Source of the DNA: Lycorma delicatula
Taxonomy: Eukaryota > Arthropoda > Insecta > Hemiptera > Fulgoridae
Assembly: GCF_047948215.1 (NCBI RefSeq)
Contig: NC_134455.1
Location: forward strand, 345,054,997 to 345,118,996
DNA length: 64,000 nt
Direction: 5' to 3'
The notes under the pieces are model-generated. The model was not told the origin of the DNA and ran no database searches. It saw only the letters and a program-made list of their open reading frames with translations. Made by a program: the position numbers and the translations under genes. Of this stretch, positions 22,179 to 34,369 are shown in pieces. Within the stretch, counting starts at the first letter, position 1; each line of letters starts with the position of its first letter.

Positions 22179-22810
22179 ATGCATCAGGATGTGGCAATCC
22201 ATCGCCCATCATTTTTGACAATAGACAACCAGTCGAGTGACTTTCGGGTTAAGAGAGGGTTTCCCGCTTACTTAAATGAAGAGTCTCGTGTGAGGACGTA
22301 TAGGAAAATAAGGACATTTTTATTGAAAAATATGTTGACAGCCGACAATCGACGGCGAACATGGCATAAGAAAAAAATTACAGATTAAATTTAACAATGA
22401 ATTACGTACCACTCGACCACTACATCCCATGCGGGATGTAATGTATCCGTCAGGTCACTACGCGACCCGACGTCACGGACAGGAGTCCAGAAAAAGAGCC
22501 CAGCAGAGAAGCACCGTGAAGGGCAGCCATTGAAGAAGTAGATGAAGAACTTCTCCTTATCCATACCATAAAATATCTTAATACTTACATTTAATTTAAA
22601 CCAGCAATTGCGACTCCCTCCGGAAAAAGGGGCGCATTGCTCCCTCCAAAACTAGGGCCCCTTTGTGGCATATTCCTTCTAACCTATGAAGCGCTAGCAC
22701 CGAAAGGACTTCAGCAGACGGTCTGAAGTGGAATTACGTCGGAGGCACAGGTTTTAAAAGCCTAGGCTCCCGCGGTCGGACCCAGAAACGGGTTTGAGAA
22801 CGCTGGTCCA
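22179..22810. other. GC-richer patch of unknown origin
   Basis: About 600 bp clearly richer in G+C than its surroundings. It includes ACATCCCATGCGGGATGT (a 7-bp stem near 22,423), a GGAAAAAGGGGCGCATTGCT segment and repeated CCCTCC motifs, and a 69-codon open frame at 22,179-22,388. It resembles the 3' trailer of a retroelement or a processed transcript, but no protein motif was recognised. Confidence 0.3.
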
Positions 22811-23045
22811 AACGGATATGGAATGCTAACATAAATCCGTCCATAAAATATAATAATACTTAAAACTTAAGACCCGTCATTAAAATAAACCATTAAACAC
22901 CCCCGATTACAGAATCATACAGCAGCAAGGGACACTGTCCAAGCTCTGCGATTCGAAGGGAGAATTTATGAAACTCCCGCCACTTTTGCATTCCATTCCA
23001 TTCCTTAAAAAAAAAACCCCAACACATAAGAGGTATTAAGCATTT

Positions 23046-23299
23046 CTTCTCGTTTTTCTGTTTAGCCTTCGGAACCACCGTAAGGTGTTACTTCAGAGGA
23101 TGATTTGTATGAATGCAAATGAAGTAGAGTATGGTACAGTATCATTTTCTGAGATGTATGGTTAACTGAAACCGAACCACCAAAGAACAACGGTATCCAC
23201 GATCTAGTAATCAAATCCGTATAAAAGCCTTTACTAGCATTTGAACTTCGACTTCGAAATTTGCGATGACGAGCTAACCACTAGACTAGCCCGGTGACT
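23046..23299 (-). repeat. SINE1 copy with 12-bp target-site duplication
   Basis: TATTAAGCATTT occurs at 23,034-23,045 and 23,300-23,311, bounding the repeat. The CTGAGATGTATGGTTAACTG core, the CCACCAAAGAACAACGGTAT block and a tRNA-like head ending CTAACCACTAGACTAGCCCG (plus strand) are all present. A small deletion has removed part of the GTAACTGCC segment. Confidence 0.85.
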
Positions 23300-23311
23300 T
23301 ATTAAGCATTT

Positions 23312-26300
23312 AATTAATCACAAAAATTCTTATTGATATCTGTGAATTAATTTTTTCCTGTAAAGATGTTTGTGGAATGTCATGAAAATTCAATGAAACA
23401 AATAAAAGTTACCATCGTTAACCGAGAAGACTTTCTAACGAATTATTTAAAAATACAACCGATTAAAAATCCATTAATGACAACCTGTTGTCAAAATATC
23501 AGTTCATATATTAAAAATAAAAAACCCGATTTAAATCTTGAAGGATTATCGTTAAGAATGGAAGAACAGTACAAATTAATATCTTTAACGGAGTCATTCA
23601 GCTCATTTTTTACACATCAATATGATTATGCAAGCCGAAATTATTCCATATATATATATATATATGATACATAAAGAATTTTGATTTCTTTAGTTTCAAT
23701 TTAAATCTGGAAATTTAAAGTGAAATTTCACTTATTTACTTCCATAGTCGTAATTATTCCATTTTTATATATATATATATATATAAACGTCTCCATCCCC
23801 TCGCGATCTCTCTCCCGTTGAGCGAGTGTGAGACTTTATGTTACCATATACAGCAAACACAGCAAATATAGAATAAGAAAAAAAAAGCAGTACATATAAT
23901 GAACAGTTTTGTGATAGTAAGATGTAACGCATTTCCTTAGAATTGCAACGACAGTAATTCCTATTAAGTGCACGTGTTTCAAATAAATATTATAATACCT
24001 CAAATAGAACGTTTACATTAACTTCTATATCTTGCCTTTACAATAGAAAGTTAAAATACTCCCTATAGAATCAATAAATTCCATTTATTATTATAAAGCA
24101 ACCATATTATTGTACGTAAATGTACATAGATTCGCGCACACATTACAACAATTGCGACATAATAATGAAAATATTAGTTTCTAAATATTAATTGTAAAAT
24201 ATTATGTTTAATTTTTAACAGCAGCTTTCAAGGGAAAAAATTCCTTTTTCAAAAAATATGTAAACCTAAATTACCGCGATAATATAACACAACTTACATT
24301 CATTGACACAACTTATAACAAATACAGTCTACGACACGACAAGAACAACGCTCTTCTAAACATTAATTCATACTTATACACACATTCGACCTTCATGAAA
24401 ATCAGTTTTGTCTACAATTTACTGCAAGTTTCCTACGGATTTTGTTTTTACCAACATTCGCTTGAAAAAAAAATTACCTGATCGGTGAACGAAAAAAACT
24501 GTAATATAATTAAAAAAATTGCGTATTAATGTATTTAATTTTAATTGTATAAAAGCCCTTAGAATGATATAATATATATTTCTCCATGCAGACACCTTAA
24601 GCTCTCAGAGGGGGTATATCAAACTACTATTGTGATACGCCACTTAAAGGCGCATAAAAACAAACTTTTTGACCTGAAAAAAATTAGGGCTATGTACAAC
24701 CGAAAATAAAATGTTCATTATTTAATCGACAAAACGTCTTAAATAATCAACAGTGAAATACTAAAAAAAAAAAAATAATAATAAAGAAAATTTAGGAAAT
24801 ACTTCTTTCTCCTAACCTGAAAATTATCTATATTTAGGTACGAGACCCACTACTTGAGATATACTGTAAGACGACCACTTTTGCAACTAGCTGTAAAATA
24901 TTTAGTATCACAATATTCTGGTTAATTGCCATAATATAAAGTTTTTATACGTTAAATTTTTTTTAATGCACTTAAAATGATGTATTAAAATCCCACTCTT
25001 TCAATTTAAAAATCTTTTACTTGCCTTTCATAGGGACTTGAGGCTCAAACAGGGGCTGTAATATGGTCAACGGTTGAAAAGTTATTTAAGTTATTGGTAA
25101 CGGTTAAAGTTATCACTGCGTACTATTTCAAAATTATTTCAATACATATTCTTTACGAAAGTGAAGAAAACAAATTCACATAAAAATGGCCCAGAAAGAC
25201 GCTTTTTTAAAATTATATTTTATACAACGGCAAAAAATTCCACAATAAAGGAAGGCAATTTAAATAATTATTGTAATACTAAGTTTGAAATATACTTTAT
25301 TTATTTTTAATAATTTATTTTATTTTTATATATCTTACAAAATTGAAATACACAGAATCTTCCTCTTTCATATCGGTCTATTTTGTTAATAAAAATTAAA
25401 AATCTTAAAAATAATCGTCGTGTCCCGTTGACGATACTCGCATAAATTTTCTCAAAATCTAATTCACTAAAAAATTTCATTGTAAAATTTTATTTTTTTA
25501 ATGGATATTTAACCAAGTTATTTGTACATAAACAAAAAAACAAAATTGAATTTACGAGAACAATTTTTATTTGTTACAATAATTTACCCAGATTACTAGC
25601 GATAAATCTGTATCGATAAATTTTTCAAACCAAAAATCATGTAAATAAAATAATCAGATTTAAATATGGCTTCATTTTACCCTTAAAGCAGAATTCAGAG
25701 CGAAATTTTTCGCAAGCTGTAACTATCTAACCAACCCCCCTCTACCTTCAACTCACTCTCTCATTCGCTCTCTCTCTCTTTCTCTGTGTGTGAGCGCGCA
25801 CGCACACGCGATAAAATATCTAAATAATCTTTTTTAAAAGTATTTTTCATTAAGTTATTTAAATATTTGAATTTAATAAATACTTTGATAAAATCGTAAT
25901 CCTAATCTCAACATAAAATAGGCCGACAGACGGCTTACATTTACAGAAGATTATTTCATAGTTTACACGGAACGAATTTTATGAACGATAAATACTTTTT
26001 TTAACACAATATTTCCAAGGTATCACAACCTTGGCACTAATATTAATCTCCACGAATAAAAATTAAAAAAAGAATAAAATTAATTAAATCTCACACCCAG
26101 TAAATAACTAAACGTTTTAATACAGTAATACTATTACTACAAAAACGCTAATAAAACTAAAATTATAGAAAGTAAACAGCGAATATTTTAATAATATTAT
26201 ATTATTAGTAATATAGTACATTATATGTATATATAGTAGTATGTACATATAATATTATATACATACATTATATGTAGTAGTAGTATAGTATATTAATTGT

Positions 26301-27713
26301 AAAAAAAACACAGTTGAATTTAACGAAATTAAAAAAAAAACATGATTTCTTACTGAACAAATACCCAGTGTTATAATAAAAACTGGAGCGCAATTTAAGT
26401 GTAAATCTAAAAAAGAATTCTTCGATGAAATATTTTCGTCATGTTCAGCTTACAAAAAAAATCTGTTAAACCCCTACCACCCCCATCAATTTAAAATTCG
26501 TCTTAGTATTCTTGCATCAATCTAGAATTTAAATTTATATCGACGTGTTGCAGAATATTTATTCAGTAATAATCAATTGAAATTAAAAAGAAAGTATTAC
26601 ATTATTTATAGACTAAATTTCTTTAAAATAAAAATGTATCACTTTGCGCTAAACCACTGCACGAGTTTTTTAATTATTAAAATAATCTTCTCTCTTTACT
26701 ATTTAAAATACATCGAATTTATAAATAAACTGAAGTTTTCATACATCAAATAATTTGATTATCACAAATAATACAGAATAATTTAAATTTAAATTACTTG
26801 TTCTAACGTAAAAAAAATAAATATACTTTTAAACACCGCGACGCAATGAATCAACAACTACTTATAAATTTACTAGCACCGTTATATAAGTAGCAACAGA
26901 ATGATAAATAATATAGATTTGGTACGTTAAAATAATTGATAATTATAAAAAACTTTTATAATTATTTATTTTCCGATTAATTTTTTCTTTTCCTAAAGTT
27001 TAACGCTTTCAAAGAGATGGATAGATGCTTCGTCAGAATGTATATACATGGATAAATTTGTTTAAATTTATAAAGGATTTTTTCATCATCTAAAAATTTG
27101 ATATTACAAAAATATCCAATTTAAGCCAGAAAATGAAAAAAAAAAAAAAGATCTATATAAATATTATATTCTCAGGATAAAACTTCTTAATATCTTTTGT
27201 ATGCTATAAAATTAAATCATTACGTATATATCAATTTTTTTATTACTAAACCCAAATGTATAATAAATAATATTAAAAAGCAGCACCCTCCATTAGGGAG
27301 AACGGGTTGGCTACTCCGTGGCGTTTCCCCTACTACAAAAAAAGTTATAGAAATTTCCCTAAGATATATGTATGTACGTGTGTTGGCTTACATTTAATAT
27401 CTCCGGGCTGACAAGAATTCCTTAAAACAGTTAAAAAAAAAAAATTATATATATATACATGAGGCATTAGTGGCATTTAAATTTGGACAACTTAAAAAAG
27501 TAGTTACATTTTTTACATTTCTATAGCGTTGGTAGAAAGTTGAGTTTTAGTACGGTCAAAGTACTTAAGTTATTTAAAATTCCAAAAGTTTCAAGTCGGT
27601 CGTATGTAGGGGTGGGGGACCGTTTAATATTACTTCTAAACAGTTTTTACCTCGTATCTCGAAAACCCGCTGTTATAAAACATGTGAAACTTGGCTACAT
27701 CCAAGTTAAATTG

Positions 27714-27756
<43 letters not shown>

Positions 27757-28015
27757 TTTAAATTTATGTAAGTTATGTGTTTTGTGTGTGTGTGTGTGTA
27801 TCTATGTCGGAATATATGTATATATTCCAGCGTTTGTCTCGATCGCATCGGAAAAGGAGAGGACATCATAGTAATCATTTTTTTTCTTTTAAATAGCCTT
27901 AATGAATAACAATGCACTAAATCGGGACGACTTTTTGAAGTAAATAATTACTACAAAAAATGAAATTTTATGTTAAAAAAAAAGTGGCTGAATAAAATCT
28001 CTACTTAAAATATAA
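23312..28015. other. Long A+T-rich region, no gene supported
   Basis: Apart from microsatellites, no repeat family or gene was recognised. A 102-codon plus-strand frame at 23,366-23,674 is preceded by an acceptor-like TTTTTTCCTGTAAAG but ends in a TA microsatellite and has no known motif. A CT-to-GT simple repeat with GCGCGCACGC lies at about 25,755-25,812. Confidence 0.5.
27718..27753. repeat. AT microsatellite
   Basis: Thirty-six bases of uninterrupted AT repeat; a short GT run follows at about 27,783-27,799. Confidence 0.9.
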
Positions 28016-28019
28016 TTTT

Positions 28020-28330
28020 TACCTTCCTGGCATCATACCTCTACAGCAATGCTGAAAGAAAGAAAGTATGGTAATCAGTAAAATAATTGGGTATGGGTTT
28101 TTTATTTCTTCACCATACATGACCCAGGGAACCCCCACCAAAAAAAAAAGGGAGTAATATTTCGATGAACCGAATGTGATGAAATTTCGTACAGACTCCA
28201 TTTACGTGGGCCAATTTGTTTGTAAACGTTTGGGGTCAATATCTACATAAGGTGTGATATTATATACTTTCTTAGGGGTCAATTTTCTCAAAAATTGCCA
28301 AACATAACACACTTCAGTTCTTAAGTTCAG
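28020..28330 (-). repeat. Family F repeat, copy b
   Basis: Reverse-complement match to 11,600-11,985 in the same block order: TTTTGAGAAAATTGACCCCT, GATATTGACCCCAAACG, GAAATTTCATCACATTCGGTT, GGTTCCCTGGGTCATG, CTGATTACCATACTTTCTTT and a GATGCCAGGAAGG end. Non-coding. Confidence 0.55.
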
Positions 28331-28334
28331 TACA

Positions 28335-30090
28335 TGCTTAATTTATAATTTTAAAAAAAATTGCACCCCCCCCCCCCCCCCAATCATATGAATCGAAAAT
28401 ATTTATATTTTTATTTATTGCATATTTTTTAACCTTTTTTTTTTTTTGTCTTCCTAAAGATAGTAGTACAATTCAGGAAGCAAAAAAATATTTTGGGAAA
28501 ATATTGTGGTAGAGAAACCTAACAAAGTTTAAAAATATCGACTTTTTGAAATTTTTAAAACCTTTTGATTTATATAACCTTTTAATAACAATAATATTAT
28601 TACATAGAATTTCATCATAATTCACCTCCCCACGCCGAAAAAAATTTTGCCTAATTTTTTATTGGTTGTTCATTTTAAGCGGAATTTTTTTAATTTCTTC
28701 TATGTGATTATTAGGATGGGAGAACAGAAAAGATTAAAAAACCTCCGATTTTTTATTTTTTAAACAATTTTTCATTTATCATTATTTTTCCACTATATAA
28801 GAACAAACAATCACTACCGGGAAAGAATAGCAACTTTGTTGTCAGTTTTTTATTTTTTCAATTTTTACGGGGAAAATCTAACTACACCTAATATTAAAAA
28901 GCATGAAGTTGGAAAAAGAAAGTCCCACGGGTCACGTCTTTAAAAGAATCTTATCAAAATTGCTTTCACTTGATACGTAGTGTATTAAAAATGTTAAATT
29001 AAATGGTCTTCAGTTTAAATTTTCCGATTTGGAAAAGCGTAAAAAAATTGATTTCATTTCAAATTTCATCATATAATGTGTAATAACAACAGAAACTGTC
29101 TGTTAAGAAAATATTACATCGAACTCAGAAAAAATGTATTTACTACAGTTAACACATCATATAACACAAACGCACACTTATTCAACAACATACGAAAATA
29201 AACAAAAATTTCTATTCCGAGTTATGGGTTTTAATTTTTAAATTACAATAGCAATGATCTTCATCACCGTTAAAAATAAATAAAAAATTACCAATTTTAA
29301 TAAAACAATCGATTAAATACGAACGCAGATTTGTTTAACAAAACTATATCTGTTTAATTATTATTTATTAGTAATCTAACCCCGTTCACAAGAATGATCA
29401 GACCATATTTTTAAACTGTTTAAAAAATGTTCTCCTTGCAAATACACATTTACCCCCTTCCGGTGAGCATTCGCATTATCTACAAACAAACCTTAATCCG
29501 TACCGAGGGACGTACAACAAAAGAGAAGAGGTTGCAAAAATATAATTAGCCACCTGCCCCGGTTAGAATCCTGTATGCAACGGTTAAACGGAATATCATA
29601 CATCCGCTCAAACCATTTACTCTAACGCTCACGCATTACATGTTAAATGTAAACACTCACATCGGAAAAAACCGATTTCCTTCCATTCAAATCAACGGAT
29701 TTCTTTTTGTCAATGAAAATACAGACTGAAGAAAAAATTGATGCTAAACATTAATAAATACACACTTATGTTATAAGGTCAGTTCAATGTTTTTTTTAAT
29801 ATGTCGATCATTTGTGATTGGTAAAGGTTTCGTTCCTTATACAGTGGAAAGCAGATTTTTCAAAAATTGATCTATCGTCCTACACAAGACAGAATCTGGA
29901 TAATCAGAGATCCGTTTAATGGGTGCCACTCGCTTAAAAAAAAGTACTCTGAACGTAAATACAACGCAATAAAAAATAGATATAATAAGTTATAAAAATA
30001 ATCCACTGAACAGTGAAAAATTGCTAATAAAAATTTACAAAAGTTTCAGAAAAAAAATTATTTCTCTACTGTTTTATAAAAAAAAAACAA
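28335..30090. other. A+T-rich DNA with a C16 run, no gene
   Basis: It contains the C-run at 28,366-28,381 and long T/A tracts. A moderately GC-richer stretch at about 29,440-29,640 holds no recognisable protein. Confidence 0.5.
28366..28381. repeat. Poly-C tract (16 bases)
   Basis: An uninterrupted C16 in very A+T-rich DNA. Such runs are also prone to sequencing length errors. Confidence 0.85.
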
Positions 30091-30094
30091 AAAA

Positions 30095-30650
30095 AACTAG
30101 CCAATCCGTCTAGCCGGAACTTGTACCCTCAGAACCCCGAAGCCAACTAAGGGGCTCCTCGGGTCTTCCAGAGCCGCAGAGCTCGCTTCGCAAGCCATTC
30201 CCGTGTTGCAGGGACACCCGCAAAGCTCGCTTAGGTCGCCTTTGCCGTCTACCCGGAGGGGACCGCCCCTGAAACCGGCTCTGTTCATTATCCTCATGTG
30301 ATTGTGAGAATAAGTAACAATTAAATTATTCAGGCTATATAGAAACCTCAAAAAGAAACTAAATTACAAAAGACTGAATAATAATAGCTATGATAATTAA
30401 AGTATACTCAGACCGCAGAACTTTGACGAGAAAAACTCCACAACCTAGTCCAATTACCATGGCGACAGAAATATAACAATGAATTAAATTGATTAATTTT
30501 TTTTTCCTTTAATGAATATATTTAGTTCACAAATTCACCCCCTAAGGAGCCATGGTCTCGTTCCACGATTTAAAATCTTCCCTGATATAACACGAACGTT
30601 TCTAGAAATTGAAAACGTATCGGTCGGTTGATACTCGCGTGATGCAAGAA
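30095..30650 (+). repeat. Family B repeat, copy a (GC-rich head)
   Basis: Shares an ordered set of blocks with 36,375-36,960: CCGTCTAGCCGGAACTTGTA with CCCTCAG, GCCGCAGAGCTCGC, GCCATTCCCGTGTT, TATCCTCATGTGATTGTGAG, AAAAAGAAACTAAATTA, GCGACAGAAATATAACAATG, CCTAAGGAGCCATGG, then AATTGAAAACGTATCGGTCG. A GC-rich head followed by an A+T-rich body suggests a retroelement end. The minus-strand open frame in the head is not conserved between copies. Confidence 0.6.
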
Positions 30651-30664
30651 AAAAGAGACAACTT

Positions 30665-31345
30665 CCACATTTATATACAGGAGGTCATTGAAAACGTTTG
30701 CAACAACTTAAAATAATCGCCTACTTGTCAAGCCCGCTGGATCATCGCAGGCGTAACAGCGGTGTCTGAAATGTTGTACATCCCCGATTTTATCACTGCA
30801 GATTATGTTTTTAACGCATCTCCGTAGAAAGAAGTCCTGCGATATCAAAACTGGGCATCTCGGAGGCCAAAGCATAGGACCGGCCCTACGAAATTGAACG
30901 ATTAGGGAATTTTTCATTGAGAGCGCATCGAACGCCTAGACTAAAATAGGGGCGCACCATCTTGAAATATTACAGCAACGTTAATTTCCTGTTCTATTTG
31001 ATATTTTAGGGCTTTTTAAAAAACTTTGGTGTATACAACCAACTGCTTCGTCACTCGTTTTGGCCCGTCTGGGGGACTTTTTCACTTCCACGTAACCAGA
31101 TCCCTTAAAATGCTCGTACCACCGTCTAATGCTGTTTGCATGAGGAGGATCATTGCCATAAATTCGCCGTAAAGTCCTTGAACAGTTATAACGGATTTAT
31201 ACAGCGCTAACCACAAAAAGCAATATGATTTTTGCTGAACTGTCGCCATTGCACTGATTGACAGTGGCGCAAAGGCGTTGTACCGTTGTGAACATCGCTG
31301 AAGGTCACAGTTGGTCACGTCTAAAAACCTTTTATGAAATCCCGA
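30665..31345 (-). pseudogene. Tc1/mariner-superfamily transposase relic A (DD41D-like), internally deleted
   Basis: On the minus strand the N-terminus near 31,275 reads MATVQQKSYCFLWLALYKSV ITVQ (DUF4817-type helix-turn-helix start; spacing added), then DGGTSILRDLVTW. The C-terminal half holds the second Asp (30,959-30,961, in a DGAPP-like context), GRAGPMLWPPRCP and the third Asp in QDFFLRRCVKNIICSDKI. The two Asp codons are 125 bases apart, equal to 41 intervening residues less one base. The block from the linker to the second Asp is far too short, so the first catalytic Asp is deleted. Upstream DNA matches that of relic C. Confidence 0.75.
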
Positions 31346-31799
31346 TTATTCTGCAGTTCCGATTAATACTTATCTTAAATACATTCAACTATTAATTTGC
31401 CTTTTCTCTTATTTTATTTTTTCAAATGTTCATAATTTCATTATGGCAATTCTTTCTTTCGAGCGATGATTCTAATTAGTGGTTTTATAGTTTAGGGTTG
31501 ATAACTAGAGAGATTGGGGGTTTAATTACAGACTATAATGTCATATTAGTGTTAATGGAAAGCCAATTGTTGTAGGCTTTTTAGTTATTTCGAAGGCTTT
31601 CCCAATTTTTTCATGTACCGTTATTTTTACTAAACATTTTTTGTTGAACCACCGAAATATTTATATTTCTTCGACTGTTTAGAATAATCGATAATTGATG
31701 TTTTAGATTAAAGCGCCAAATCATCGGCAAAAAATAAACAGCTAATTTTTGTATTTATTACTAAATTTATTTATTTATATTTAATAGAATATGAATTTT

Positions 31800-31890
31800 G
31801 TAGTGTAAAACTCATACCTTACCGGGAGTCGAACCCGAAGAACCTCCAGATAAAACGAAAAAACAATCCCACTATCGCCACGGATATAAC
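31800..31890 (-). repeat. SINE2 copy (fragment)
   Basis: Minus-strand B-box region GGTTCGACTCCCGGTAAGGT and part of the head and body remain. The 3' half is not recognisable. Confidence 0.55.
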
Positions 31891-31894
31891 ATTA

Positions 31895-33460
31895 AAAGGC
31901 CTACAAGAATGAGTTAATGTTTAAAGCAGAACGATCATTTCGTGACGATTTCATCACAATTAATACAATATAAGCACATAATACATTGCGATTGTACAAG
32001 TCATAACGTTAAGTACCCGAACAGAGAAACACGTGGCCGTTCGTTTATTTCAGTAAGTCCAATTCGGCCAGTCTTGTTACACAAATACAAAGAGAAAATA
32101 AGGAGCTAAAATAATATTGTAGATAAATGCGAATATTTACGATCAACATATTTTATTTCGTAAAAATATTTTAATAAATCTCGCACTCTTATTCACTATC
32201 TCCCTTGAGAGATATATAAAATCTTATCTGTCATTTTTTTATTACGCACGCAATAGAATATTAAATTATATAATATATACATACATACACAATGCAGCAA
32301 ATAGATTACGATAAAATATTTAAGTTTTTCCAACCAAAACGTTTTTAATTAAAACTTTTCACTTACATTATTATAAGAAAATCTTATAACATAGTCCAAA
32401 AATGTTTATCAGCACATATTTTACACGAAGTTCACTGATAGATATTCTTTCTCAAATTTTTCATAAGAATAATAAATAATTCATAAAATAAATTTCATAC
32501 AATTTTGGTAACGCCAAAATTCAAAATGGAAACAGAAATTAAGACTATATAGTCCATAAGAACATTCCTCAAATTTTTTTTATGATAAAATTCACCAAAG
32601 CTCAAAAATTATTCCGTGGAAATATGAAATTGACAATGTTTATCGTATGAAATATTTCGTACCTGACTGGGTTACTGGCCAAAGATTTTTGAAGATATAA
32701 AGTGATCATATTAACAGTTTTAATTCCAGCATCAAATATTTTTCTAAGATTACATTTTTCGTCTTAGGTAAAGATTTTCGGAAGGTACCGAAAAAATAAT
32801 TTCTACTACTTTTGAATTACAAATGCAGGTTTTTTATATAAAAATTTATCTCTATTTGTAGAACACTTTTATTAATTATTTTCGCCAAATTTCAATTCCA
32901 TCCCTTAAAAAAGGGGAGCGGGAGTTGAAATACTGAGTTTTACTGGGTTAACTTGGTTATTTGTAGACCTATTGCTCTGAAATTAATTTCAATTAAAGAG
33001 AAAATTAAATCTATCATCCTCAGCTCGTAAAATATTGTCAAACATATAAAATATTGGAAAACAGAATTTCCGGAAATAGAAACAAAACAGTTACTTCAGT
33101 TTCATATTCTTACTTCTTAGTAGAATTCTCCTGCACTGCATATGTTGGCACAACAGCCTAGTTTGGAAATCACGGATACAGTGCATTCTGCGTTATAAAT
33201 ATTCAACTAATAAAGGGAATAAATTTTATATCTTTTTCCGTTCATTAGTTTACATGGTTTTGAAAAACTGTTTTTTTTTTCTGCAGAAAAACGTAATTTA
33301 CTCATTATAATCACAAAATTTATTACATTTTCCGTAATTTTGAAGCAAAATATGTAACAAATAAAAACCACCACCTCATTCGCAAAAGATCAGGCTACAA
33401 AAAAAAATTATATTTTTTTTGTTGAAACACGAGAACCTGCGTCCCTTAACAAATCGATAG
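31895..33460. other. A+T-rich DNA, no feature
   Basis: No gene or recurring repeat was seen; open frames are short and lack known motifs. Confidence 0.5.
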
Positions 33461-33467
33461 AATTTTT

Positions 33468-33605
33468 GAGTGTAAGTGAAGGGTAGTCATGTACAGTCTC
33501 AGGTCGACCATTTCTGAGATGTGTCGTTAATTGAAACCCAACCACCAAAGAACAACGGTATCCATGATTTAGTGTATTCAAATCCGTAAAAAAGTCCAAA
33601 AAGTC
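33468..33605 (-). repeat. SINE1 copy (fragment)
   Basis: Contains GAGTGTAAGTGAAGGGTAGT, GTACAGTCTCAGGTCGACCA, TTTCTGAGATGTGTCGTTAA and the CCACCAAAGAACAACGGTAT and ATTCAAATCCGTA blocks. The tRNA-like head is absent, so the copy is 5'-truncated. Confidence 0.75.
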
Positions 33606-34369
33606 TAAAAAGAAAAATGCCTTTACTGCGTTTATAGGATAAGTGTATAATATGGAAGGATAAATAAAAAAATCCATGTTTTCAATTTTTTTATTTTTTA
33701 AGATATTTTAATAAAATATATCTTTTAGGATTTAGATATACATACTTATCACGAAATGACGAAGAAAATAAAATCCAAAAATATAATATCACAATCCTCT
33801 TGCTACTGACCAGAATAGAAACAGCCAATAAACCGTTACCGTCGGTAAAGTCGGTAAAGTATAATAAATCTCCCACGCCCTTACTCAAGAAGCCTGTGAA
33901 ACGAACAAGTAACTTACATAATTATTCGTTCATGCTTCCTGGTATATATAACGTATAGTCCAATAAAGTATAGAACCTCACCCCAATCTAAAGAAAAAGT
34001 CTTAAAATAAATCTTTATATATTTATAATAATAACTAAAAAATTTACAAATTCTGATCTTAAGCATTTAAACATTCCTGTAATTAACTTTTCACACAAAC
34101 AAGCAAAAATTACTTTAGTGCTTTCTTTATCGTCATTAATGACTTGGCGAGAATTAATTTACTATCATCAACAAATTCAGGTTTTTAATGAAAATTACTT
34201 TACGTTCACCAATTGGGTCATACAATTACAATTCCTCAATTGTTATGTAATTGTTCCACGGAAAAGTTTTGCCATACAATAAAAAGATTATGAGTAAATA
34301 TTGATGAAATTACCTAATTTGTCTGTATTGAAAAACATTTTTATTTAAAGAAATAAATAATTAGAGGAA

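Noticed and set aside
23366..23674. 102-codon plus-strand frame after an acceptor-like sequence
   Set aside because: Ends within a TA microsatellite, has a lysine/asparagine-rich composition expected by chance, and matches no family.
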